Assembly: GCA_963811055.1 (NCBI GenBank)
Contig: CAWEPQ010000001.1
Location: 558,001-622,000 of the forward strand
Length of the DNA stretch: 64,000 nt
Source: JACVRW01 sp963811055
GTDB taxonomy: Bacteria > Actinomycetota > Thermoleophilia > Solirubrobacterales > Thermoleophilaceae
Reading direction: 5' to 3'
Shown here: positions 7,553 through 16,564 of the stretch, one piece after another
How the letters are laid out: each line of letters opens with the position of its first letter
Numbering within the stretch: the stretch's first letter is position 1
Made by a program: the position numbers and the translations under genes
Notes under the pieces: generated by a model
Told to the model about the DNA's origin: nothing
The model's input: only the letters and a program-made list of their open reading frames with translations
The model's database searches: none

Positions 7553-7691
7553 CGGTCGTTGTCCAAACGACAACGAGAGCACCCGCAAATGCGCCACGCG
7601 TGCAACGACGCAGATGCGGCCGGATTGGCATGACTCGGTGGCCGGCGCTTGGCTGTACCCCTGGGCGGGATGGGTGTACGGTCGCAGCTGC

Positions 7692-8156
7692 GTGCGTGCT
7701 TCGGAGCACAAGAGCGTCTCCAATCGAGAGCTGTGCCGGCACTTCCTCGACGCATACCGTCCCGACCGGCTCGATGATCTTCTCGCGCTGCTCCACCCCG
7801 ATATCGAGTGGACCACCACCGAGAGGTGGGTCGAGCGCGAGGTCTGGTATGGCCACGCCGGAGTACGTGCCGGGCTAGGGAGCTTCTTCTCCGAATGGGA
7901 GGACTTCTCCAACGATGAGGTCGAAGCCTTCAGCGACGGCGGCGACAAGTTCGCGGTCGTCACTCGAATGCGCGGCCGCTCGCGAGGTATCCGCATCCTC
8001 ACCGAGATGCAGACCTCCGGGGTACTCGAGGTCCGCGACGGGCTCATCGTCCGCATCGTCGGCTACAGCGATCCGGCGGACGCGCTCGCGGCTGTGGCGA
8101 AGTCTGCGGCTGCGGCGTCCCCCGCCGGAACGGGGCGCTCCTCCCAGAGTTCGTAG
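7692..8156 (+). CDS. SnoaL-like / NTF2-fold protein
   Basis: A small NTF2-fold protein of about 154 residues. The domain runs from NRELCRHFLDAYRPDRLDDL through LLHPDIEWTT, a WYGHAGVRAGLGSFFSEWED segment and VLEVRDGLIVRIVGYSDPAD to a Ser/Ala-rich tail. Members are steroid-isomerase-like hydrolases, cyclases or plain ligand binders; nothing here picks one. The frame is open further upstream (7614), but the GTG at 7692 lies nearest to the start of homology; no clear Shine-Dalgarno settles it. It is the first chromosomal gene after the island. Confidence 0.78.
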   Translation: MRASEHKSVSNRELCRHFLDAYRPDRLDDLLALLHPDIEWTTTERWVEREVWYGHAGVRAGLGSFFSEWEDFSNDEVEAFSDGGDKFAVVTRMRGRSRGIRILTEMQTSGVLEVRDGLIVRIVGYSDPADALAAVAKSAAAASPAGTGRSSQSS

Positions 8157-8310
8157 CAGCGTCCGCTCGTTGCGCCTCGAGCTCGGAGGACCCACCACGA
8201 GCAGCTGAGCTCCGTGCGCGTTCTCACTTACGCCGCATCCCCACAGGTCGAGACTGGTCGAAGGCAGCACGCGCGACCGCGCAACCAATCACCCATCGAG
8301 GAGGTCTGCA

Positions 8311-8919
8311 ATGACCGAGACGGTCGCTGGAATGGCAAGCCCGGTGGCGCCCCGTCCCCGGAAGGCGGCGGCGGCGGACTTGCCGGGCGTCACCGACACG
8401 CTGGCACTCTCGTTCTACGACGACCCGGTGGTGAAGTGGTGCATCGACGACGGGTCGAGGCGGCGGCAGCTCCTGCCGGGTTTCTTCGGAGCCGTCGCGG
8501 AGTCGTACCTTGCCTATGACGAGATCTACGCGGTCGACGAGGGGGTCTCGGCGGCCGTCTGGGCGCCGCCCGGGGCCGAGGACGACGAGCAGCTCCCGAC
8601 CGTGGTCGGCGAGGCCGTGGAGGAGTACGCGGAGCGGCTGTTCGAGATCCTCGGGCTGATGGAGGAGAAGCACCCAGTGGAGCCGCACTACTACCTGTTC
8701 TTGCTCGGCACGAGGCCGGAATGGCAAGGGCGGGGACTCGGGTCGTCCCTCATCGCTCCGGTGATCGAGACGTGCGATCGGGATCGCATGCCGGCGTATC
8801 TCGAGGCCACGAGCGAGCGCAACAAGGAGCTCTACCTTCGCCACGGCTTCGAAGTGACCGACGAGATCCCGCTGCCTGACGGGCCGAAGATGTGGCCAAT
8901 GTGGCGGTCCCCCCGCTGA
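8311..8919 (+). CDS. GNAT-family N-acetyltransferase
   Basis: A 202-residue GNAT acetyltransferase, which would move an acetyl group from acetyl-CoA to an amine. The acetyl-CoA motif is LFLLGTRPEWQGRGLGSSLI (Q/R-x-x-G-x-G/A as QGRGLG), followed by the YLEATSERNKELYLRHGFEV strand-helix that closes the fold. The N-terminal part (ADLPGVTDTLALSFYDDPVV) matches the group often annotated as puromycin-acetyltransferase-like. GAGGAGG lies six bases ahead of the ATG. The substrate is unknown. Confidence 0.9.
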   Translation: MTETVAGMASPVAPRPRKAAAADLPGVTDTLALSFYDDPVVKWCIDDGSRRRQLLPGFFGAVAESYLAYDEIYAVDEGVSAAVWAPPGAEDDEQLPTVVGEAVEEYAERLFEILGLMEEKHPVEPHYYLFLLGTRPEWQGRGLGSSLIAPVIETCDRDRMPAYLEATSERNKELYLRHGFEVTDEIPLPDGPKMWPMWRSPR

Positions 8920-9072
8920 CCTGGGCTCAGCCGAAACGGACTTAGTAGCCACGGCACCGAGCGAGGCTCACAGCTTCGGCAGGAGCTCCCTCAGGTCAAG
9001 CGACAGGTTTGAAAGCTGTCCGGTTAGGTCCATTCGGCGTCGTCAAGTAGACATAACGCTTAGTATCGCCCC

Positions 9073-10035
9073 GTGAACCGAGTGTTGATCACGGGCGCCG
9101 CCGGGTTCATCGGACGCTCGCTCGCCGACCGGCTGCGCCACGACGGCGTGGAGGTGGTCGGCGTGGACCTCGTGGCAGACGACGCGCTCGGCGTGGTGGC
9201 GGGCGACATCAGATGGCCCGGCGAGTGGCAGCGCGCCGCGGCGGGCTGCGACGTGATGATCCACACCGCGGCGCTGGTCGGGATGCCGTCCGACACCTCG
9301 CGCTTCTGGGACGTCAACGTGACCGGCACCCATATGGCGCTGGCGGCCGCGCGCGACAACGGCGTCGCCCGGTTCGTGCACGTCTCCTCCGCGGTCACCT
9401 TCGGCCTCCACTTCCCCGACGGCGTGGACGAGACCTACCCGGTGCGGCATACGGGCATGGCATACCCGGATACGAAGATCGCCGCCGAGCACGCGGTGCT
9501 CATGGCGCACGCCAGCGGCCAGCAGGAGGTCGCGGTTGTCCGGCCGAGCGACACCTACGGCCCTGGGTCGCGGCCCTGGACCCTCCTGCCACTCGAGCTG
9601 CTGCGCAGGGGCCGCGCAGTCCTGCCCGCCCGCGGCCACGGGATACACAGTCCGATCTACGTGGACGACGTGGTCGACGGAATCGTACGGGCGGCCACCG
9701 CGCCCGGGGCGGCCGGCCGGGTGGTGACGCTGAGCGGTGGCGTGGGGGTCGAGACCCGCGACTACTTCGGCCGTTTCGGCAAGATGATCGGCACGAAGGT
9801 GCCCGCCGTCCCGACCGCCGTCGCGCTCGCGGCGGCAGCGACGCTCGACCGGATCGCTCGCATGCGCGGCGTGCCGAACGAGCTGACCGCCGACGGCGTC
9901 CGCTACCTCGCGGAGCGAAAGGGCACCTACGGCATCTCGACCGCCTACCAGATGCTGGACTGGGCGCCGCGCGTGGACCTCGACGACGGCATGCGGCGTA
10001 CCGAGGCGTGGCTACGGGCGATGGGGCTGATCTGA
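9073..10035 (+). CDS. NAD(P)-dependent epimerase/dehydratase (extended SDR)
   Basis: An extended short-chain dehydrogenase of 320 residues. It begins with the dinucleotide motif MNRVLITGAAGFIGRSLADR, has HTAALVGMP, the serine region VHVSSAVTFG and the catalytic YPDTK (Y-x-x-x-K) near residue 136. The C-terminal part has HSPIYVDDVVDGI, typical of nucleotide-sugar epimerases and 3-beta-hydroxysteroid dehydrogenase-like enzymes. Translation starts with GTG. It is convergent with the reductase at 10049 across 13 bases. The substrate cannot be told. Confidence 0.9.
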   Translation: MNRVLITGAAGFIGRSLADRLRHDGVEVVGVDLVADDALGVVAGDIRWPGEWQRAAAGCDVMIHTAALVGMPSDTSRFWDVNVTGTHMALAAARDNGVARFVHVSSAVTFGLHFPDGVDETYPVRHTGMAYPDTKIAAEHAVLMAHASGQQEVAVVRPSDTYGPGSRPWTLLPLELLRRGRAVLPARGHGIHSPIYVDDVVDGIVRAATAPGAAGRVVTLSGGVGVETRDYFGRFGKMIGTKVPAVPTAVALAAAATLDRIARMRGVPNELTADGVRYLAERKGTYGISTAYQMLDWAPRVDLDDGMRRTEAWLRAMGLI

Positions 10036-10048
10036 TTGCGCGCCGGCC

Positions 10049-10696
10049 TCACTTCACGCTCCTGTACTTGAGGTGAGTGACGCCGGGCCCCTCGACGGCC
10101 CGGACCTGCTCGAGCCGCACCTCCGCGTCCCGGAGGTGGTCGAAGATGCGGGCACCGTCGCCGAGCACCAGCGGAACGACGTGCAGCTCGAGCTCGTCCA
10201 GCAGTCCGGCCGCCAGGTACTGCTGCACGGCCTGGCCGCCGCCCCATAGCGCGACGTCCTTGCCGCCGGCGGCTTCCTTCGCCTGTTCCAGCGCGGACTC
10301 GATTCCGTCGGTGACGAAATGGAAGGTGGTCCCTCCCTCCATCACCAGGGGATCGCGCGGGTGATGCGTGAGGACGAACACGGGGTAGTGGTAGGGAGGG
10401 TCGTCGCCCCACCAGCCCGTCCAGGACCCGTCGCCCCAGTCACCGCCGCCGATCGGGCCGAACATGTTCCGGCCCATCACGGCCGCCCCGATGTTCTCGC
10501 GCACTTCCTCGAATACCCGTGTGCTCTCGTTCACCTCGCCGCCCTGCTTGCCATGGGCTTCGCGCCAGCCGGCCAGCGGAACCACCCAGTCGTGGAGCGC
10601 CTCGCCGCCCTCGCCGAGCGGGCTCTCCTCGCTCTGGTCCGGGCCGGCGACGAAACCGTCGAGTGAGATCGTTATATGACACCTAAGCCTGCTCAT
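10049..10696 (-). CDS. Dihydrofolate reductase family protein (RibD C-terminal domain)
   Basis: A 215-residue RibD_C-fold protein of the DHFR-like reductase family. It starts RLRCHITISLDGFVAGPDQS, shows AAVMGRNMFGPIG in the middle, VFVLTHHPRDPL and the nucleotide-binding segment DVALWGGGQAVQQYLAAGLLD near the end. Many actinobacterial relatives are stand-alone proteins with unknown substrate; it need not be in riboflavin synthesis. The ATG at 10696 is chosen because GAGGAGG lies just upstream; the frame is open to 10750. Confidence 0.9.
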   Translation of the reverse strand: MSRLRCHITISLDGFVAGPDQSEESPLGEGGEALHDWVVPLAGWREAHGKQGGEVNESTRVFEEVRENIGAAVMGRNMFGPIGGGDWGDGSWTGWWGDDPPYHYPVFVLTHHPRDPLVMEGGTTFHFVTDGIESALEQAKEAAGGKDVALWGGGQAVQQYLAAGLLDELELHVVPLVLGDGARIFDHLRDAEVRLEQVRAVEGPGVTHLKYRSVK

Positions 10697-10805
10697 CGTG
10701 CCTCCTCGGTAGGCGGCCGCCATGGCCACAGGTTCGTTCTCCACGGCCATTGACCCGAACGCGCCGGGGAACTAATCGGACCTGAATCGCCGGTCGGGCG
10801 GACGC

Positions 10806-11501
10806 CTACGGCGTCACCAGGCGGAACGACCACGCCGCCCCGTTCGACGGTCCCGATGACGGATTGCCGTTGAAGATCCGCATCGTGAAGCGCGTCGCCG
10901 GGGGCAGCGTCGCCGACGCGTCACCGCTGTCGCACGTCGTGGCGGTACCGCCGACGAGGCACGAGAGCGCGACCGCGTTGGCGTCGAGGTCGAAGACCTG
11001 GAAATAGCGTCCGCCGGTCCCGGCGCCGGGTGCCGACTCGAGCCGCCCGACGAGGTCCCGGACCACGGTCGGGGCGTTGGGCGTGACACCCCAGTCGCCT
11101 CCCGGGTTCACGCCCGGTTCCGCCTCGCTGTATCCGGACGGCGGGAAGCGCTCTTCGCTGCCAAGCACGGTGACGAGGTCCTCGCCGGTGCTCCCCTGGA
11201 TCAGGTTCGCGGCGGCGGAGCCCTGCGGGCCCTGCGCACCGGTATCCCCCTTCGGGCCCTTCGAGCCCGTGGGCAGCTGCCCCTGCTTGAAGTCCTTCGC
11301 GAGCAGCGAGTGGTTGCGAATATCCCTGCTCTGCACGCTGTTGTCCCGGAGATCGTCGCTGCGGAGGCTGTTATTGGCGATCTGCTTGGTCCCGATCTTC
11401 GAGACCGCGTAGGAGGTCCCGCCGAGCGAGACGAACAGCGCCAGGAGTGCCACGACCAGGGCCGGCGACGGCCGATGTCCTCGACTCGAGCTCATCCTCA
11501 T
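10806..11501 (-). CDS. Secreted NSL-repeat / short collagen-like protein
   Basis: This protein has a signal-type N-terminus (ALVVALLALFVSLGGTSYA) followed by tandem five-residue-like repeats, KQIANNSLRSDDLRDNSV then QSRDIRNHSLLAKDF, and a short collagen-like run GPKGDTGAQGPQG. The C-terminal 130 residues, with one Cys pair (SCLVGG, TTCDSG), look like a beta domain. Architecture of this kind is common in Thermoleophilia secretomes and is one reason for the taxonomic guess. The function is unknown; a surface structural role is inference. It sits alone between two oppositely or equally oriented enzymes. Confidence 0.82.
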   Translation of the reverse strand: MRMSSSRGHRPSPALVVALLALFVSLGGTSYAVSKIGTKQIANNSLRSDDLRDNSVQSRDIRNHSLLAKDFKQGQLPTGSKGPKGDTGAQGPQGSAAANLIQGSTGEDLVTVLGSEERFPPSGYSEAEPGVNPGGDWGVTPNAPTVVRDLVGRLESAPGAGTGGRYFQVFDLDANAVALSCLVGGTATTCDSGDASATLPPATRFTMRIFNGNPSSGPSNGAAWSFRLVTP

Positions 11502-11529
11502 CCCTTCGTTCGGGATTTAGGTGACCAGC

Positions 11530-12816
11530 CTACGCCGTCGCCCAGGCGCCCGCCTGTAGGCCGGACTCGATCGCCCCGTCGATGAAGCCCGCCCACCCGT
11601 TCGCGAGGTCGGAGCCGGCGAGAACGACGTTGCCCTCGGGCCGGCGCATCGCGGTGTGATGGTGCTCGTACCAGCCCGGCCGGTGGATCGCCCAGGTGCC
11701 GCGCGAGAACTCATCGGCGAACCAGTCGTGCGACGCCACGTCGAGCACCTCGTAACCGGGCAGGATCTCATCGAGGCTTGCCTGCATGGCCGCGTGGTCG
11801 GCCGGGTGGCAGCGCTCGGCGTCTCCACCGAAGCCGATCATCAGCTGCGTCCCGTCGCCGAGCAGCGTCTCGCTGGCCAGATAGCCGAACGGGTGGCGAA
11901 AGCGGATCGAGTTCTGGTGCACGTCCTCGCCGCGCGCCTGGATCATCACCTTGACGCCGCGGCTGGCCTGTCCGAGCTCGATCGCCCGCCGCTTGTCCTC
12001 CGGGAGCTCCGGGCTGAACTCGATCGCACCGAGCGCGTTCAGGGCGACCGCGACGATCGCGCTGCCCGCGGTGAAGGCCTCGCCGTCACGCGTGTGCACC
12101 TCCACGTCCTTGCCGTTGCGGACCACGGCCGCGACGGGGGTCGCGAGCCTCCGATCGAACTCAGCGGCGTTCGCGATGGCGTCCAGCAACGCACCCGTGC
12201 CGCGGTCGATCGTCACGCGCCCTGCGGTGAACTGGGAAAGCTCGAGGCTGTAGCCGGACAGGGCGTGCCAGCGCAGGATCGACACGGCGCCCGCCTCGGT
12301 GAGCGGTCCGTGCGCGACCGATTCGAGCTCGGCGGCCAGCACGTCGCGCTCCTCCTCGTCGAGCTCGAGCTCGTCGAGCCGCTCGGTGATCGTCAGCCGG
12401 TCGAACCGCGCGAGCTCCGGAAGCGCGGCAAGCGGAGCGTGCGGCTGCGGCAGCGCCTCCCGGACGCCCTCCACGAAACGGTCCCAGCCACGGCGAGCAA
12501 TGGCATCGCGTGCCTCGATCGTCCCCGCGCGGCGCTCGTCGCCGACGTGCCAGTGAGCGCGGCCGGTGTCATCGCTGACGGCCACCCCCAATCCGGCTCG
12601 GGTGAGCTCGGAGAACGTGTGCGGCTGATGCCAGTGCACCCAGGCGCCGCCGTACTCGATCTGGAACCCGTTCCACGGCGTGCTCCAGGTGCGGCCCCCG
12701 AGCCGGTCGCGGGCCTCGAGCAGCAACACCCGGCGACCTCGAAGGGCGCACTCGCGGGCGGCGGTGACGCCCGCGAAACCTCCCCCAACCACGATCACGT
12801 CATAGCGCTCGGCCAT
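11530..12816 (-). CDS. Flavin-dependent amine oxidase
   Basis: A 428-residue FAD enzyme of the monoamine oxidase family. The FAD motif is VIVVGGGFAGVTAARECALR, then LLLEARDRLGGRTWS, the substrate-side motif EYGGAWVHWHQP, and the C-terminal FAD contact VVLAGSDLANGWAGFIDGAI. It would oxidise a primary or secondary amine with oxygen. It is divergent from a TetR regulator with only a short shared promoter region, so that regulator probably controls it. The polyamine-type importer downstream of the TetR gene makes a polyamine substrate attractive, but this is inference from neighbourhood. Confidence 0.9.
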   Translation of the reverse strand: MAERYDVIVVGGGFAGVTAARECALRGRRVLLLEARDRLGGRTWSTPWNGFQIEYGGAWVHWHQPHTFSELTRAGLGVAVSDDTGRAHWHVGDERRAGTIEARDAIARRGWDRFVEGVREALPQPHAPLAALPELARFDRLTITERLDELELDEEERDVLAAELESVAHGPLTEAGAVSILRWHALSGYSLELSQFTAGRVTIDRGTGALLDAIANAAEFDRRLATPVAAVVRNGKDVEVHTRDGEAFTAGSAIVAVALNALGAIEFSPELPEDKRRAIELGQASRGVKVMIQARGEDVHQNSIRFRHPFGYLASETLLGDGTQLMIGFGGDAERCHPADHAAMQASLDEILPGYEVLDVASHDWFADEFSRGTWAIHRPGWYEHHHTAMRRPEGNVVLAGSDLANGWAGFIDGAIESGLQAGAWATA

Positions 12817-12824
12817 GCAGTTGT

Positions 12825-12836
12825 GTACAAATGTAC
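12825..12836. promoter_or_regulatory. Candidate TetR operator GTAC-N4-GTAC
   Basis: The inverted repeat GTACAAATGTAC lies between the start of the amine oxidase (12816) and the likely start of the TetR gene (12861). A palindrome in a divergent intergenic region beside a TetR gene is a usual operator position. Confidence 0.45.
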
Positions 12837-12860
12837 GTTACGCATGTGCAACGGTGCGAC

Positions 12861-13466
12861 GTGAGCGCTCCCGTCAGCAGTAAGCGCCTCAATCCGCGCA
12901 GGCGCGAGATCCTGGACGCGACCCTGCGCGTGATCGGCCAGAGCGGCGTGAACGGCGTGACTCACCGCGCGGTCGCGCTGGAGGCAGGCGTCGCGCTCGC
13001 GTCGACCACCTACTACTTCGACTCGAAGGACGCGCTCGTCGAAGAGGCCCTGGAGCGGATGATCGCCCGCTCCGTCGAGGACGTGCGCCGCTACACGGCC
13101 TGCCCGGGCCGGATCACGCAGGCGGAGCTGATCGAGCGGATCTTGGGGTTCGCCGACGCGCAGGTCAACGACCCGCTGGCCTTCCTGACCGCGCAGTACG
13201 AGCTGATGCTGGAGGCCGGCCGGCGCGAGCACCTGCGTCCGCTCGCACGCCGCTGGACGATCGCCTACATGGACGGCTTCAGCCACCTGGTCGAGAGCGC
13301 CGGGCTGCCCGAGCCCACGGTGACCGCCGAGATGATCACCAACTTCGTCGAGGGGGCGTTGCTGAACCACGTGACGACCCCCGATGACGACTTTCTCGAG
13401 GAGCGCTTCCGGCCAATGTTGACCGGCTTTGTCGCGGCCTTAGACTGCGGCCTGCAAACGAGCTGA
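12861..13466 (+). CDS. TetR-family transcriptional regulator
   Basis: A 201-residue regulator with a TetR helix-turn-helix: RREILDATLRVIGQSGVNGV, then THRAVALEAGVALASTTYYF and the DSKDALVEEAL linker. The C-terminal ligand domain is of the TetR_C group seen in many amine and efflux regulators. An in-frame ATG at 12831 would leave 14 bases to the divergent gene and would overlap the candidate operator, so I prefer the GTG at 12861. It ends 13 bases before the start I infer for the substrate-binding protein gene, so it may be co-transcribed with the importer. Confidence 0.88.
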   Translation: MSAPVSSKRLNPRRREILDATLRVIGQSGVNGVTHRAVALEAGVALASTTYYFDSKDALVEEALERMIARSVEDVRRYTACPGRITQAELIERILGFADAQVNDPLAFLTAQYELMLEAGRREHLRPLARRWTIAYMDGFSHLVESAGLPEPTVTAEMITNFVEGALLNHVTTPDDDFLEERFRPMLTGFVAALDCGLQTS

Positions 13467-13470
13467 AAGG
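13465..13470 (+). promoter_or_regulatory. Shine-Dalgarno-like GAAAGG before the suspected ACG start of potD
   Basis: GAAAGG overlaps the TetR stop codon and lies nine bases before the ACG at 13480. It has the spacing expected of a ribosome site for that codon, whereas the next canonical start (GTG 13543) would remove the export signal. Confidence 0.4.
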
Positions 13471-13479
13471 GTCGAGGCA

Positions 13480-14799
13480 ACGCATCCCAAGGATCGATCC
13501 GGTCTCACCCGCCGCGAGCTAGCGCGAGGGACCGCCGGGGCGGTGGCCGGCGCCGGGCTCGTGGCCGGCCTCGCGGCCTGTGAGAACACGACCACGCCGG
13601 TGGGCGCAGAGGCGTCCGGCGCCACGGGCGCGGCCGCCGAGCTCGTCGTCCAGAAGCCGACCGGGCCGGCCGGGCTGCCCCTGCCCCGCACCGACAACTC
13701 GGTCACCTGGGCGATCACCGACGACAACCAGCCCGTCAAGGACGGCGGTAGCCCCGAGCCCGGGCCGCTGCGGGTCTACAACTACGCCGACTACCTCGAC
13801 CCGGACACGGTCAAGAAGTTCCAGAAGGAGTTCTCGTCCAAGGTCGAGATCGCGACGTACAACTCGGCCGAGGAGGCGATAGCGAAGCTGTCCTCCGGAG
13901 CGGTCGACTTCGACCTGATCGTCGGCCTGAGCGGCGCGAACATCGTCGACCTGATCGCGCACAAGCTGCTGATGCCGCTGAATCGCTCCTACCTGCCCAA
14001 TCTGGACAAGAACATTTGGGCGCCGCTGGTGGACCCGTTCTACGACCGCGACAGCCACTACACGGTCCCGTATGTCGTCTGGATGGACGGCATCGGATGG
14101 CGCAACGACGAGGTCAAGGAGGACATCGCCGGCATGGATGTCCCGTGGGACATCTTCTGGAAGGCCCAGGCCTACCGCGGCAAGGTCGGGATCCTCGACG
14201 ACCGGCGCGACGCGCTCAGCATGCCGATGCAGCGCGACGCGATCCGCAAGGGGATCCGGCCCGACCTCAACACCGAGGACGAGGACCTCATCAACAAAGC
14301 CCAGAGCGACCTGTCCGAGCTCAGCGCCATCTGCAACCCGAAGGTGACGATCACCGACTACCAGACCCTCCCCGAGGGCAAGACGGTGCTGCACCACTCA
14401 TGGTCGGGGGACCTGCTCTCGGCGGCGTTCTACTACCTGCCGAAGGGCACGCCGGCGGACGTGCTCTCGTTCTGGGGCCCGGAGGAGAACGGCGTAGTCC
14501 AGAACGACTTCTTCTGCATCGGCAAGGGGACCAAGCGGCCCGTGCTGACGCACGCGTTCATCAACTTCATGCTCGACGAGAAGAACGCCTACGACAACAT
14601 GGTCAACTACGTCGGCTACACGCCGCCTCAGAACAACATCGACGCGGAGGCGCTGATCAAGCAGGGCCTGATCCCCAAGACCCTCACCGAGGCGGTGGTG
14701 CGGCCCGACCAGTTCGCCGCGAACCAGGAGCTCCTCCAGCTGAGCGTGACGGGACAGCGGTACTGGGGCGACGCCTGGTCGAAGTTCAAGGCTGGTTGA
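13480..14799 (+). CDS. potD: Polyamine-type ABC transporter substrate-binding lipoprotein
   Basis: A spermidine/putrescine-binding protein of the PotD/PotF family. The mature part opens LRVYNYADYLDPDTVKKFQK and has YTVPYVVWMDGIGWRNDEV and VLHHSWSGDLLSAAFYYLPK, all typical. In frame ahead of the first canonical start (GTG 13543) the sequence encodes LTRRELARGTAGAVAGAG and then VAGLAAC, a twin-arginine signal with a lipobox. No ATG, GTG or TTG precedes this segment; the only codon with a fitting Shine-Dalgarno is ACG at 13480, giving MHPKDRSGLTRREL. I therefore infer a rare ACG start or a mutated or miscalled ATG. Its stop overlaps the permease start (TGATG). Confidence 0.88.
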   Translation, partial: THPKDRSGLTRRELARGTAGAVAGAGLVAGLAACENTTTPVGAEASGATGAAAELVVQKPTGPAGLPLPRTDNSVTWAITDDNQPVKDGGSPEPGPLRVYNYADYLDPDTVKKFQKEFSSKVEIATYNSAEEAIAKLSSGAVDFDLIVGLSGANIVDLIAHKLLMPLNRSYLPNLDKNIWAPLVDPFYDRDSHYTVPYVVWMDGIGWRNDEVKEDIAGMDVPWDIFWKAQAYRGKVGILDDRRDALSMPMQRDAIRKGIRPDLNTEDEDLINKAQSDLSELSAICNPKVTITDYQTLPEGKTVLHHSWSGDLLSAAFYYLPKGTPADVLSFWGPEENGVVQNDFFCIGKGTKRPVLTHAFINFMLDEKNAYDNMVNYVGYTPPQNNIDAEALIKQGLIPKTLTEAVVRPDQFAANQELLQLSVTGQRYWGDAWSKFKAG

Positions 14800-15716
14800 T
14801 GGGCTCACGCTGGACCTGGCGCCTGGTGGCCCTCCCCGGCGTGGTCTGGCTGTCGGTCTTCTTCCTGGTCGCGTTCTACACGGTGATCGCCGTGGCGTTC
14901 GGCAACCAGGACACGCTGGCGCAGCCGGTCCCGCACTGGAACCCGCTGGACTGGAACGTGGGCTACGTCCTCGACACGCTGGACAACTTCTGGCAGGGGG
15001 GTCCGTTCTGGACCGTCTCGCTGCGCACGGTCCAGTTCGTCGCGATCGCGGTAGGCCTGTCGCTGCTGGTGGGATACCCGGTGGCGTACTTCACGGCCCG
15101 GCACGCCGGGCGCTGGAAGGGAGCGATCCTGCTCGCGCTGATCCTGCCGCTCTGGATCAACTACCTGATGCGGATGCTGGCGTGGATCAACCTACTGGCG
15201 CCGGACGGGATCGGCTCGAGGGTCCTCGCCAGCACGGGCATCGAGCAACTGTTCCTCTCGATCGGGCTGCTCGACGAGCCCGGCGGCTGGCTCAACGGCC
15301 AGCCGATCACGGTCATCCTCGCGCTGCTCTACGGCTACATCCCCTTCTTCATCCTGCCGCTGTTCGTAGCGATCGATCGCATCGACGGCCGGCAGATCGA
15401 CGCGGCCCGCGACCTGGGCGCGAGCCCGCTGAGCGCGTTCCTCCGTGTGACGCTGCCCCTGTCGATGCCCGGCATCCTCGCCGGCGCCGTGCTGATCGCG
15501 CTACCGATGTTCGGCGACTACTACACCGCGGACCTGGTCTCCGCTTCCACCCAGACGAACATGATCGGCAACCAGATCGACGAGCTCATGCGGCAGGGGT
15601 CGGAGAAGGTGACCGGCGCTGCGCTGACCCTCATGCTGTCGGCGTTCCTGCTCGTGCTGATGTCCTACTACCTGCGCACGACCCGCCGTGCGGGCACGAG
15701 CGCACAGACGACATGA
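14799..15716 (+). CDS. potB: Polyamine-type ABC transporter permease, PotB-like
   Basis: A 305-residue inner-membrane permease with about six membrane segments, the first at residues 8-30. The conserved cytoplasmic EAA-type loop reads IDAARDLGASPLSAFLRVTLPLSMPGI-like over residues 200-225 and binds the ATPase. It is coupled to the upstream gene by a TGATG overlap and to the downstream gene by ATGA, so the four importer genes form one translationally coupled operon. Confidence 0.93.
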   Translation: MGSRWTWRLVALPGVVWLSVFFLVAFYTVIAVAFGNQDTLAQPVPHWNPLDWNVGYVLDTLDNFWQGGPFWTVSLRTVQFVAIAVGLSLLVGYPVAYFTARHAGRWKGAILLALILPLWINYLMRMLAWINLLAPDGIGSRVLASTGIEQLFLSIGLLDEPGGWLNGQPITVILALLYGYIPFFILPLFVAIDRIDGRQIDAARDLGASPLSAFLRVTLPLSMPGILAGAVLIALPMFGDYYTADLVSASTQTNMIGNQIDELMRQGSEKVTGAALTLMLSAFLLVLMSYYLRTTRRAGTSAQTT

Positions 15717-16564
15717 GCGCGTTGCGCAATCCTTGGGGCAGGCCGCGCTTCCTGGCGCTGATCACCGGCGGCTACATCGTCTGGGCGGTGCTCCCGGTGC
15801 TGATCGCGATCGCGTTCGCGTTCAACAACGGGCGCTCGAGGACCACCTGGCAGGGGTTCTCGACCCGCTGGTTCACAGGCGAGACCGGCAGCGTGCTCCA
15901 CGACCCGGCCCTGCGCGACGCGCTCGGCCACACGCTGCTGCTGGCCGTGATCTGCGTGGCGGTGGCCACGCCGCTCGGGGTGGCGCTGGCGCTGGGTCTG
16001 CAGCGCTGGCGCGGGCGCGGCAGCGGCACGGTCAACGTGCTGATGCTGCTTCCGCTCGTCACGCCCGAGATCGTCATGGGCGTCGCGCTGCTGCTGCTGT
16101 TCCTGCAGGTGTTCGGAGGCATCGGCCTGGGGACGGATGCGCAGGCGATCGGGCAGATCACCTTCACGCTCTCGTACGTCGTCGTGATCGTGCGCGGGCG
16201 CCTGGTCTCGATCGGTCCCGAGTTCGAGGAGGCGGCGGCGGACCTGGGCGCGCCGCGCCGCGATCAGTTCTTCCGCGTGCTGCTGCCGCTGCTGGCCCCG
16301 GCGATCGTGGCGAGTGCCGCCGTGGCATTCGCGACCTCGATCGACGACTTCGTCGTCACGCAGTACCTCTCGAGCGACGCGAGCACCACCACCGTCTCGA
16401 TGCTGCTCTACTCCAGCGCGCGCGGTGCGCCCACCCCGGCACTCAACGCGATCGCGACGGTCAATCTTGTGATCACGCTGCTGACGCTCACGTTCGCCTA
16501 CCTCGTCTACCGCCGGTTCGCGGGCGGCGAAGAGGCGACCTCGCTCGCCACAATGGAGGTCTGA
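15713..16564 (+). CDS. potC: Polyamine-type ABC transporter permease, PotC-like
   Basis: The second permease, 283 residues with about six membrane segments. Its EAA loop reads EFEEAAADLGAPRRDQFFRV followed by LLPLLAPAI. The segment LMLLPLVTPEIVMGVALLLL and the TSIDDFVVTQYLS stretch are standard in PotC proteins. It starts within the stop of potB (ATGA) and ends within the start of the ATPase (TGATG). Confidence 0.94.
   Translation: MSALRNPWGRPRFLALITGGYIVWAVLPVLIAIAFAFNNGRSRTTWQGFSTRWFTGETGSVLHDPALRDALGHTLLLAVICVAVATPLGVALALGLQRWRGRGSGTVNVLMLLPLVTPEIVMGVALLLLFLQVFGGIGLGTDAQAIGQITFTLSYVVVIVRGRLVSIGPEFEEAAADLGAPRRDQFFRVLLPLLAPAIVASAAVAFATSIDDFVVTQYLSSDASTTTVSMLLYSSARGAPTPALNAIATVNLVITLLTLTFAYLVYRRFAGGEEATSLATMEV

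Noticed and set aside
10806..11501. Collagen-like GPKGDTGAQGPQG run as a phage tail fibre
   Set aside because: Only a few triplets are present, an export signal precedes them, and there are no phage genes nearby.
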